DNA of 43,971 nucleotides from Candidatus Microgenomates bacterium (GTDB lineage Bacteria; Patescibacteriota; Microgenomatia; Daviesbacterales; UBA10151): assembly GCA_016182045.1 (NCBI GenBank), contig JACOYE010000014.1, positions 1-43,971 on the forward strand, given 5' to 3'. Of this stretch, positions 33,426 through 40,095 are shown in pieces. Position numbers and translations under genes: made by a program. Under the pieces are notes generated by a model that had not been told where the DNA came from, ran no database searches, and saw nothing but the letters and a program-made list of their open reading frames with translations. How positions within the stretch are numbered: position 1 is the first letter of the stretch; each line of letters begins with the position of its first letter.

Positions 33426-35101
33426 TCAATTTCTATTTCCAAAACAGCCACTCTTTTTTCTATCCCCAGTTTATTTAAAACTCTTAAGTGAACTTCAGCC
33501 AGATTACCAATTTGCCTTTTAGGGTGGAAAAGTTCGGTTTGAACAACATTCCCACTTGTCGAGTGGGAAGCCAAAGCTTGTGAGATTTGATAAAGCTCAG
33601 CTAATGGGTTATCTGTACCATTCATTAGAGATATGGCTAATCTGTAGTTTTCCGAAGGATTTCTATCAGGCCCGATCTTAAATGCCTTCCCAATCTCAAA
33701 TATCCCAATATCTTTGTATCCCTTCCTTAAATTTCTTCCTACAACTTCCACCAAATTTGGCCACAAATTTTCCCTTAAGTATGCTGTTTCAGCAGAGATA
33801 GGGTTGGCCACTTTAACCAATTTTTCCTTATTAGCATCCAGGGCATTCAGAACATCTGTGGAATAAAAAGAATAGGTTTGGACTTCTGTCAAGCCCAGAT
33901 TCACTAATTTTTGTCTTAAATCCTCAATGGTTTTAAAAATTGGATCCTCTTTCTGCAAGGGTTCAGATTCAGAAACTTCCACAGCCGGAATTTTTTCATA
34001 CCCGTACATCCTGGCTACTTCCTCAATTATATCCTCCTCGATGTCAACATCCAGCCTGTAATATGGTGGTTCTACTTCCCAAACTGTGTTTCCACCCGCT
34101 CCGCCTGCGGAGCGAGGCGAGCTTAAGATATGGGGAGCTAGTTTAAATCCTAGTTTGGTTAGATAAGTTTCCACCTCTTCAGATTTGATTCCTACTCCTA
34201 TTAATGAATCTAATTTTTTCTTAGTGAGGGTGATCTTTTTGAGCTTATCTTCAAAATTCCCAACCATGGTAATGGAAACAATTTGTCCTCCCAACTCCTG
34301 GTACATTTTTATAGTTTGATTTAATGCCTGAAGAAGCCTAATTTTGGTTAGACCATGCTGGAATCTTTTGGAGGCCTCGGAAGGAAGTCCTAGCCTGGTG
34401 ACAGTTTTTCTAATATTTACAGGATCAAATATAGCTGCCTCCAAAAGAATGGTGGTTGTTGTTTCACTGACCTCAGAGTCTTTTCCTCCCATCACACCTG
34501 CCACTCCTATTGTATTTAGTGGATCAGCAATCAGTAAATCTAAACCTTGAAGATCTCTTGTTTTTCCATCCAAGGTAGTAATTCTTTCTCCCTTCTTGGC
34601 AGTTCTGACCAAAATGTGTTCATCTTTAACCGCTCTTGCATCAAAAGAATGTAAAGGCTGGCCATACTCAAGCATCACTAAATTGGTAATATCAGTGATA
34701 TTGTTTACAGATCTCATGCCAGAATTTTCCAATCTGGTGACCCAATCCTGGGGAGATTTTTCCACCTTTAGTCCTGTTATTTTGGTAACAGTATAAAAAG
34801 GAGCAAGTTGGGGATTTTCAACCTCAACCTGAGTCGTTGGTAAATCTTTTTGTTTCCAGGCGAATTCAGCCTCTTGAGGCTCCTCAAAAAGCAACTTAGA
34901 GCCGGTGATGGCAGCTACCTCGTAAGCTATACCCCGCATGGAAAGTAAATCAGCCCGGTTATAGCCTTTCATATCCAGCTCAAAGTAAGAATCAGTTACC
35001 TCTTTGACCCCCACTGTCCGAAGCGGTAATAGAGCTATTAACTCCTCAATAGAGCAATTAAGAGCAACTAATTCTTTAAGCCAAGCAATGGGTATCCGCA
35101 T
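33422..35101 (-). CDS. pheT: phenylalanyl-tRNA synthetase beta subunit (minimal)
   Basis: A 559-residue subunit, against about 790-800 in typical bacteria. The start (MRIPIAWLKELV) is family-like, but the sequence goes straight to YFELDMKGYNRADLLSMRGIAYEVA, so the EMAP/OB tRNA-binding domain is missing. B3/B4 editing core (NNITDITNLVMLEYGQPLH; GGKDSEVSETTT), B5 (YYRLDVDIEEDIIEEVARMYGYEKIP) and the catalytic-like core follow. It ends at HPKRQIGNLAEVHLRVLNKLG plus a short strand, so the C-terminal FDX-ACB anticodon domain is missing too. Two palindromic elements lie in frame. Abuts pheS. Confidence 0.92.
   Translation of the reverse strand: MRIPIAWLKELVALNCSIEELIALLPLRTVGVKEVTDSYFELDMKGYNRADLLSMRGIAYEVAAITGSKLLFEEPQEAEFAWKQKDLPTTQVEVENPQLAPFYTVTKITGLKVEKSPQDWVTRLENSGMRSVNNITDITNLVMLEYGQPLHSFDARAVKDEHILVRTAKKGERITTLDGKTRDLQGLDLLIADPLNTIGVAGVMGGKDSEVSETTTTILLEAAIFDPVNIRKTVTRLGLPSEASKRFQHGLTKIRLLQALNQTIKMYQELGGQIVSITMVGNFEDKLKKITLTKKKLDSLIGVGIKSEEVETYLTKLGFKLAPHILSSPRSAGGAGGNTVWEVEPPYYRLDVDIEEDIIEEVARMYGYEKIPAVEVSESEPLQKEDPIFKTIEDLRQKLVNLGLTEVQTYSFYSTDVLNALDANKEKLVKVANPISAETAYLRENLWPNLVEVVGRNLRKGYKDIGIFEIGKAFKIGPDRNPSENYRLAISLMNGTDNPLAELYQISQALASHSTSGNVVQTELFHPKRQIGNLAEVHLRVLNKLGIEKRVAVLEIEID
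33549..33569. repeat. in-frame TTCCCACTT...AGTGGGAA palindrome in pheT
   Basis: A 21-bp palindrome with arms ttcccact and agtgggaa around five bases. A close copy lies in murT (42823-42843). Both are read on the minus strand in the same frame, here as SHSTSG. It sits between two helices of the pheT C-terminal core. Confidence 0.75.
34092..34120. repeat. in-frame GC-rich palindrome in pheT
   Basis: On the minus strand this matches the atpA element (19585-19613) at 28 of 29 positions; arms cgctccgc/gcggagcg. It is read as SPRSAGGAG, just as in atpA. It lies before the B5 domain, in what should be a short linker. Confidence 0.85.
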
Positions 35102-36139
35102 TTAATATTTCTCCAAAAAGCTTAAATCACCGCTATTAAAAAGTCGGATATCTTCAATGCCTTCCCTAAGCATGACCATCCGGCCCGGTCCCACTCCCCA
35201 GGCTATCCCGGAATAAATATTTGGATCAATCCCCCCTGCTTTTAAAACATCAGGATGAATCATGCCTGCACCAGCAAGTTCCAAAAAACCAGTCTGTCCA
35301 CAAACTTTGCAACCCTTTCCTTTACAAAACACACAGGATGCATCCACCCCCACTCCCGGTTCCACAAAGGGATAGTATTTTGGCCTAAGTCTTGCTTTGA
35401 TATCCTGTCCTAATGTGCCCTTAAAAAAGTATTCTGATAAATATTGAAGATGAGCCATACTGACACCCTTGTCTACATATACTATTTCAAATTGTTCAAA
35501 AGTATGCTCGTGTCTGGCATCAACATTTTCGAATCTGAAGCATCTGCCCAGATTCATCATCCTGATGGGCGGTGTATTGTCTTTGAGGATTCGGATTTGA
35601 GAATTAGATGTATGTGTTCTTAATAATAATTTGGAACTTGGAACTTGGAACTTGGAACTTATATAAAAGGTATCCCAAAGATCCCTGGCAGGATGATTCT
35701 CGGGAATATTTAGAACTTCAAAATTGTTGTAATCAGTATCAATATGGGGGGCATCAGCTTCCACAAATCCTAAATTTTTAAATAGTTTAACAATTTCCTG
35801 CTCAAATTGTGTCACAGGGTGCAGATGTCCTTTTCTAGCCTTCAACCTCGAAGGTTGCAGCGTTAAGTTTTCTTCTGATAACCTTTTATAACTTTCCTCA
35901 CGAATATTTGTTCTTTTTTCATTTATCCCCTCTTCTAATTGCTGTTTAACCTGATTAAAAGTGGGGCCAATAATTTTTAACTGATCCTGGGAAAGAGTGG
36001 AAAATTGTTTGGAAAGTTGATCTACTGCCCCATTTTTGCCAAAAAGCTCCAAAAAAATCTCATCCAATTCTTTTAAAGTTTTAGCCTTTTGGATTTTTTC
36101 TAGATAATCTTTTTGTATCTGGGAAATCTTTTCTTCCAT
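35102..36139 (-). CDS. pheS: phenylalanyl-tRNA synthetase alpha subunit
   Basis: A 345-residue catalytic subunit. N-terminal coiled coil (about 1-80), then HPVTQFEQEIVKLFKNLGF, class II motif 2 (MNLGRCFRFENVDARHEHTFEQFE) and motif 3 (GIAWGVGPGRMVMLREGIEDIRLF). CVFCKGKGCKVCGQTGFLEL is a two-CxxC zinc knuckle found in part of the family. Two repeat-derived pieces are seen: LQPSRL from a palindrome just before HPVTQ, and SKFQVPSSKLL from a TTGGAAC array. Followed by pheT with no gap. Confidence 0.94.
   Translation of the reverse strand: MEEKISQIQKDYLEKIQKAKTLKELDEIFLELFGKNGAVDQLSKQFSTLSQDQLKIIGPTFNQVKQQLEEGINEKRTNIREESYKRLSEENLTLQPSRLKARKGHLHPVTQFEQEIVKLFKNLGFVEADAPHIDTDYNNFEVLNIPENHPARDLWDTFYISSKFQVPSSKLLLRTHTSNSQIRILKDNTPPIRMMNLGRCFRFENVDARHEHTFEQFEIVYVDKGVSMAHLQYLSEYFFKGTLGQDIKARLRPKYYPFVEPGVGVDASCVFCKGKGCKVCGQTGFLELAGAGMIHPDVLKAGGIDPNIYSGIAWGVGPGRMVMLREGIEDIRLFNSGDLSFLEKY
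35631..35658. repeat. four perfect TTGGAAC heptamers in pheS
   Basis: Four exact tandem TTGGAAC units plus a trailing tt. On the coding strand they read as SKFQVPSSKLL with the flanks, between the strand DTFYI and the conserved LLRTHTSNSQIR. Other PheS proteins have a short loop here. Confidence 0.9.
35843..35860. repeat. in-frame CTGCAACCT..AGGTTG palindrome in pheS
   Basis: caacct and aggttg are inverted arms around cga. The murT copy (42241-42260) differs at one of 18 positions on the coding strand. Both read LQPSRL. Confidence 0.8.
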
Positions 36140-36157
36140 GCTAGATTGATTCTAGCA

Positions 36158-36502
36158 TTACTTGACCTCTGCCACAATCTTTTTAAAATCCTCCGGATGA
36201 TTTACTGCCAAATCGGCCATCATTTTTCTATCAAGTAAGATATTTTTTTCTTTTAAAGAATGCATGAATTTGGAATAACTTAAGCCTTCGGCTCTGACAG
36301 CATTTCCAAGTTGGATAATCCAAAGTTTCCTCATGTCGCGCTTTCTCTGCTTTCTTCCGGCAAAAGCATACTCTCCTGCATGCAAAAGTGAGGACTTGGC
36401 CTCTCTGATCAGTTTGGACCTTCCACCACGGTGGCCTTTGGTCAGCTTTAATACTTTTTTATGCCTTTTGTGGGATGTTACCCCTCTTTTTACTCGTGCC
36501 AT
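36158..36502 (-). CDS. rplT: 50S ribosomal protein L20
   Basis: A 114-residue protein with the family start MARVKRGVTSHKRHKKVLKL, then GHRGGRSKLIREAKSSLLHAG, RDMRKLWIIQLGNAVRAEGL and YSKFMHSLKEKNILLDRKMM. L20 is needed for 50S assembly and in several bacteria represses its own operon. It follows a 47-residue ORF that fills the gap to rpmI. The AGGAAA before it lies in the end of that ORF. Confidence 0.96.
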   Translation of the reverse strand: MARVKRGVTSHKRHKKVLKLTKGHRGGRSKLIREAKSSLLHAGEYAFAGRKQRKRDMRKLWIIQLGNAVRAEGLSYSKFMHSLKEKNILLDRKMMADLAVNHPEDFKKIVAEVK

Positions 36503-36518
36503 AGTATTTCCATAAATG

Positions 36519-36662
36519 TTATTTCCTTCCCGTTTTCATTTTAAAGTATTCTATTATTTTTGTATGCCATCTGCCACTATTTTGTCCAGAATAATTCCTG
36601 TTTCCTTCAGAACCAGATCTTGATTTGGCTGTTTGTCTAAAATTTCTTGTTTCTCTCCCCAT
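36519..36662 (-). CDS. unrecognised 47-residue basic protein between L35 and L20
   Basis: An open frame fills the gap between rpmI and rplT. Its ATG (36662-36660) comes one base after the rpmI stop and its TAA lies 16 bases before rplT. AAAGGTGATAGGAC at the end of rpmI is a suitable ribosome site. The product is rich in Arg/Lys/Gln/Ser/Gly (GRETRNFRQTAKSRSG; NYSGQNSGRW) and ends with a helix-like WHTKIIEYFKMKTGRK. The basic, glycine-rich make-up is like RNA-binding or small ribosomal proteins. Usually nothing lies between rpmI and rplT, so this may be new. No homologue known to me. Confidence 0.6.
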   Translation of the reverse strand: MGRETRNFRQTAKSRSGSEGNRNYSGQNSGRWHTKIIEYFKMKTGRK

Positions 36663-36663
36663 T

Positions 36664-36861
36664 TTAAAGTCCTATCACCTTTCTTAATTTTCGCGATTCA
36701 CCTTTAAAATAAATACTAGTTTTCGTTTGTCTTTCTAAAGCACTCTTACTCTTTTTTCTTTTTAGATGCCCTGCACCTAGCTGATGTCTTCTCAGTATCT
36801 TACCCCTGGATGTTATTTTGACTCTCTTTAGTATGGATTTTTTCACTTTCATTTTGCTCAT
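36664..36861 (-). CDS. rpmI: 50S ribosomal protein L35
   Basis: A 65-residue basic protein: MSKMKVKKSILKRVKITSRG, GKILRRHQLGAGHLKRKKSK, then the end RKLRKVIGL. Matches L35 (MKTKKxxxKRFK, HLxxKKSxxR). Overlaps infC by 62 bases, so its start lies inside the infC tail; translational coupling is likely. Confidence 0.93.
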   Translation of the reverse strand: MSKMKVKKSILKRVKITSRGKILRRHQLGAGHLKRKKSKSALERQTKTSIYFKGESRKLRKVIGL

Positions 36862-37381
36862 CTTTTTTATGACCTCCTTTGATTTTGGTAATTATCATGG
36901 CTAATCTTCTTCCCTCAAATTTGGGCTCTCTCTCAATAGCAGCATTATCACCCAATACGCTTAAAGCCTCCTTTAGAACTTGATGACCCAACTCAGGGTG
37001 AGTCATCTCTCTTCCCTTAAATTTAACTGTCAGCTTGACCTTGTATCCGTCTTTCAAAAACTCCTCGGCCCTATTTAATCTGACTCTTAAGTCATGATCG
37101 GCAATTCTGGGAGAAAGCCAAAGTTCTTTTAACCCTCCCTCTCCGCCTTTCTTGCTACCCCTTTCTCTTTTACTTTCTTCATATCTGAATTTCTGAAAAT
37201 CAAAGATTCTGGCGACAGGTGGATCAGCCTGAGGAGCCACTTCTATTAGATCTTGCCCCCACTCCCCGGCTTTGTCCAAAGCTTCCTGTTTGGTTAAGAT
37301 CCCCAGTTGTTTGCCCTCTGGATCAATAACTCTAAGCTTAGGTGCCTGGATGTGTTGGTTAAGTCTATAAAACTTAGCCAG
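36800..37381 (-). CDS. infC: translation initiation factor IF-3 with CTG start
   Basis: A protein of about 193 residues. The N-terminal domain reads AKFYRLNQHIQAPKLRVIDP, then GKQLGILTKQEALDKAGEWG, and DLIEVAPQADPPVARIFDFQ; the C-terminal domain has DHDLRVRLNRAEEFLKDGYKVKL and EREPKFEGRRLAMIITK. The frame is closed by TAG at 37384-37382, and the next codon is CTG (37381). Between them and residue 18 there is no ATG, GTG or TTG; the first such codon (TTG 37279) would delete a third of the N domain. GAGAGGA lies 9 bases before the CTG. IF-3 genes often use rare starts (ATT in E. coli) for self-control. The tail after residue 170 is charged and overlaps rpmI. Confidence 0.9.
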   Translation of the reverse strand: MAKFYRLNQHIQAPKLRVIDPEGKQLGILTKQEALDKAGEWGQDLIEVAPQADPPVARIFDFQKFRYEESKRERGSKKGGEGGLKELWLSPRIADHDLRVRLNRAEEFLKDGYKVKLTVKFKGREMTHPELGHQVLKEALSVLGDNAAIEREPKFEGRRLAMIITKIKGGHKKDEQNESEKIHTKESQNNIQG

Positions 37382-37419
37382 CTAACAAATTCCTCTCATT
37401 GTTTTTGATCGTAACATAT

Positions 37420-39141
37420 TTATTGTTTGGATTCAATGTCCGAGGTGATTTTATCTTGGAACTGCTCAAGTGTCATGGTCCCCAAGTCTTGTCCAGCTCT
37501 TGTCCTCACAGCTACTTTCTCTTCCTTTTCTTCCCTATCTCCCACAATTAACATGTAGGGAATTTTCTGAGTCTGCCCGTCTCTGATTTTTGATTGCATA
37601 GTTTCAGATCTGTCATCAACTTCCACTCTGGTATTTTCATGGTCAAGAGACTCGGCCACCATCTTAGCATATTGATTATTTCTTTCCGTGATGGGAATGA
37701 TCACCACCTGCACTGGCGAAAGCCAGATGGGGAAAGCCCCACCGTAGTGTTCAATCAGGATGCCGATAAATCTTTCCAGCGAGCCATAGGCCACCCTATG
37801 GATGGCTATGGGTGTCTTAATTTGGCCGTCCGCATCAGTATATTTTAAATTAAATCTTGCCGGTTGCTGAAAATCCAGTTGAAGCGTTCCCATCTGCCAC
37901 TGTCTGCCCAAAGAATCCTTCATTAAGATATCTATTTTGGGGCCATAAAAAGCCCCCTCTCCTTCTTTTGAAACATAAAGTTTACCGGAATTTTTTAGGA
38001 TTTTTTCCAAAATCTCTTCCGCCCGGTCCCAAATTTTGGGATCTCCCATAAACTTTTCAGGACGTTTCCCCAATCTAAATGAATAATCCAAATTAAAGAT
38101 AGAATAAAATCTTTCAACTATCTCAAATAAATTTTGATATTCTTCTTCAATTTGATCCTCAGAAACAAAAATATGAGCATCATCTTGCCTGAAGCTTCTC
38201 AATCTGAATAAGCCATTTAATACGCCGTGAAGCTCATAACGATGAAGTGGATCTGTGTCTGAAAGCCTCAAAGGTAAATCTCTATAGGAGCGGGTCTTAA
38301 ATCCAAAAATGATCATGGCATTGGGGCAATTCATGGCCTTGACCCCGTATACTTCGTTTTCACCCATATCAGCCACGAACATATCCTGCCAATAATGCTC
38401 GAAATGGCCCGAAGTAACATACAGATCTTTTTTATTTAAAATAGGAGAAAATGTTTCCTGGTAACCCCTTTTTTGATGTTCTTTTCTCCAAAACTCTATC
38501 AGCTCATTGTAGACAGTTACCCCCTTGGGCAGCCAATAAGCCATGCCGGGGGCAGTTTCATCAAAGAAGAAAAGCTCAAGTTGTGGACCCAGCTTTTTGT
38601 GATCTCTTCTCTTGGCCTCTTCCAGATTATTAAGATAATCATCAAGCTGGCTTTGAGTGGGAAAACAGGTTCCATAGATCCTGGTTAACATTTTGTTTTT
38701 TTCAGATCCTCTCCAGTATGCCCCGGCAATATTTAGAATCTTAAACACCCCGATTTCTTTGGATGGATTCTGCGAGTGTCCACCACGACACAAATCTTCA
38801 AAATTTCCTGCTTTATATAAAGTTATCGGTTCACCCTTTTTGACTATCTCATCAATTAATTCCAATTTATAGGGATTATCTTGATAAATCTCTTTTGCTT
38901 CCTCCTCGCTTACCTCCCGGTGAGAGAAGGCACTCCAGGAAGGAAGAATTTCTGCCATCTTAGCCTCAATTTTAGGAAGATTATCTTCGTTGATAGGTTT
39001 TTTAAATTCAAAATCATAGTAAAAACCGTTTTCTATAGAAGGTCCAATAGTTAGTTTGGTATCCGGCCAAAGCTCTAAAACAGCAGCAGCCAAAAGATGG
39101 GCACAGGAGTGTCGGATATGGTCAAGATTTTGATTACTCAT
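37420..39141 (-). CDS. thrS: threonyl-tRNA synthetase lacking the TGS domain
   Basis: A 573-residue class II enzyme. It begins directly with the editing (N2) domain: HIRHSCAHLLAAAVLELWPD (HxxxH) and later CRGGHSQNPS (CxxxH). The catalytic core has MNCPNAMIIFGFKTRSYRDLPLRL, GLFRLRSFRQDDAHIF (motif 2), and IAIHRVAYGSLERFIGILIEH (motif 3). The anticodon domain is at about 470-573. E. coli ThrRS (642 residues) has a TGS domain of about 60 residues in front, missing here. Head of the thrS-infC-rpmI-rplT-pheST string; 38 bases before infC. Confidence 0.95.
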   Translation of the reverse strand: MSNQNLDHIRHSCAHLLAAAVLELWPDTKLTIGPSIENGFYYDFEFKKPINEDNLPKIEAKMAEILPSWSAFSHREVSEEEAKEIYQDNPYKLELIDEIVKKGEPITLYKAGNFEDLCRGGHSQNPSKEIGVFKILNIAGAYWRGSEKNKMLTRIYGTCFPTQSQLDDYLNNLEEAKRRDHKKLGPQLELFFFDETAPGMAYWLPKGVTVYNELIEFWRKEHQKRGYQETFSPILNKKDLYVTSGHFEHYWQDMFVADMGENEVYGVKAMNCPNAMIIFGFKTRSYRDLPLRLSDTDPLHRYELHGVLNGLFRLRSFRQDDAHIFVSEDQIEEEYQNLFEIVERFYSIFNLDYSFRLGKRPEKFMGDPKIWDRAEEILEKILKNSGKLYVSKEGEGAFYGPKIDILMKDSLGRQWQMGTLQLDFQQPARFNLKYTDADGQIKTPIAIHRVAYGSLERFIGILIEHYGGAFPIWLSPVQVVIIPITERNNQYAKMVAESLDHENTRVEVDDRSETMQSKIRDGQTQKIPYMLIVGDREEKEEKVAVRTRAGQDLGTMTLEQFQDKITSDIESKQ

Positions 39142-39168
39142 CTAAATTTTATAGTACCACACAAGATT

Positions 39169-39246
39169 TGGTGGGCGGTACAGGACTTGAACCTGTGAAA
39201 CCTTCCGCACGTCAAGCGGACGCTCTACCAACTGAGCTAACCGCCC
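39169..39246 (-). tRNA. tRNA-Val (GAC)
   Basis: Acceptor GGGCGGT/ACCGCCC, discriminator A, CCA encoded. D arm GCTCAGTTGGTAGAGC, anticodon stem TCCGC/GCGGA with loop TTGACGT (GAC), T arm ACAGGTTCAAGTCCTGT. The 5' end lies one base after the stop of the HTH/LAGLIDADG-like gene. Confidence 0.93.
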
Positions 39247-39247
39247 A

Positions 39248-39928
39248 TTATTGGGCTATTTTTTCACAAAAGAGTCTACTAAGATAAACCAACCTTCTTT
39301 GTATAGCAATATTACCACATTGGAGCACGCAAACACCATTATAACTGGGGTAAGTAGTCGAGCCTATGGTTCTTTTATCAATACTAATAGATGTGAAAGA
39401 TGATACTGGAAGATTTAGTTCTTCAGACCAGTATCTTCTTAATTTTTCTGGGTTTTGATCTGCTCTTAGATGAAGTTCGCACTTAATCTTTTTGATGTCG
39501 AATCCGTATAGTTTAATTAACGCCTTTATAAAAAACTTGAGAATCAATGGGTTAGAGTTTCCCATAGCAGTGCCATTAACTTTAAGGCCTTCCCCAAGAT
39601 ACAGCATAGCTAATGCTAGTTCTAAAATTGATTTGTCCTTTAAATTTATTACAGATAGCAGCTTTTTTGCCTGATCCTCTGCTTCTTTTAATCTGATCTG
39701 CTTTTGCTCGTTATGCCACAGAACTGCCCGTGTCCTAGCCTTACTTAGAGCTTTTAACCAATCTTCTTTTAATTTATTTTTTTGCTTTTCAGTTAACTTG
39801 ACATTTCTAAACCAACCACTCAATGTGGACCGAGGAATCTTTAGCAGTTTCTCAACTTCTCTTATAGAAGCTCCTTGGCGTCTAAGTTTAATTGCTTCCG
39901 GTTTTAATTCGAACCACTTAGACCTCAT
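39248..39928 (-). CDS. HTH protein with LAGLIDADG-like domain (putative homing endonuclease)
   Basis: A 226-residue protein. Residues about 8-45 are a resolvase-type helix-turn-helix (AIKLRRQGASIREVEKLLKI, PRSTLSGWFRN). A charged helix follows. Residues about 98-226 look like a LAGLIDADG-type fold: LELALAMLYLGEGLKVNGTA (helix with the acidic residue in GEG), GNSNPLILKFFIKAL, and later RRYWSEELNLP and TYPSYNGVCVLQCGN. It lies between a complete tRNA-Val and a truncated tRNA-Val-like 5' half on the same strand, which suggests an insertion at a tRNA gene. Nuclease activity is inferred. Confidence 0.62.
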   Translation of the reverse strand: MRSKWFELKPEAIKLRRQGASIREVEKLLKIPRSTLSGWFRNVKLTEKQKNKLKEDWLKALSKARTRAVLWHNEQKQIRLKEAEDQAKKLLSVINLKDKSILELALAMLYLGEGLKVNGTAMGNSNPLILKFFIKALIKLYGFDIKKIKCELHLRADQNPEKLRRYWSEELNLPVSSFTSISIDKRTIGSTTYPSYNGVCVLQCGNIAIQRRLVYLSRLFCEKIAQ

Positions 39929-39958
39929 AACAGAAGGATATATTCTATGGTTCTAATA

Positions 39959-39995
39959 GTCAAGGGGTCGCTCTACCAAACTGAGCTACGAGTCC
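39959..39995 (-). pseudogene. truncated tRNA (5' half, tRNA-Val-like, ends after the anticodon)
   Basis: A 37-base tRNA 5' half: acceptor GGACTCG, TA, D arm GCTC/GAGC with loop AGTTTGGTA, then G, ACCCC and TTGAC. If read as a tRNA, GAC would be the anticodon, and the similarity stops exactly there. No 3' half (GGGGT, T arm, CGAGTCC) follows. The body differs from the intact tRNA-Val at 39169, so it is not a simple duplicate. Confidence 0.75.
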
Positions 39996-40061
39996 ATCGG
40001 ACCGACGCAAAAAACAATTATAATCTTTACCAATTGTAAATTAGAGAGAAAATTTATTCAA

Positions 40062-40087
40062 GGTACGTTCATGAAACTGAACGTACC
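40062..40087 (-). terminator. hairpin after the 40096 gene
   Basis: ggtacgttca and tgaacgtacc are perfect 10-bp arms around tgaaac. On the minus strand it follows the stop of the 40096 gene by 8 bases and leads into an AT-rich run without a pure T-tract. Probably an imperfect terminator or 3'-end stabiliser. Confidence 0.5.
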
Positions 40088-40095
40088 AAGAAGAA

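Noticed and set aside
36800-37279. infC starting at TTG 37279
   Set aside because: It would remove about 34 residues that are clear IF-3 sequence (YRLNQHIQAPKLRVID and following).
39248-39995. Group I intron interrupting a tRNA-Val gene
   Set aside because: The 5' half has no matching 3' half, and the intact tRNA beyond the gene has a different body; no intron core was recognised.
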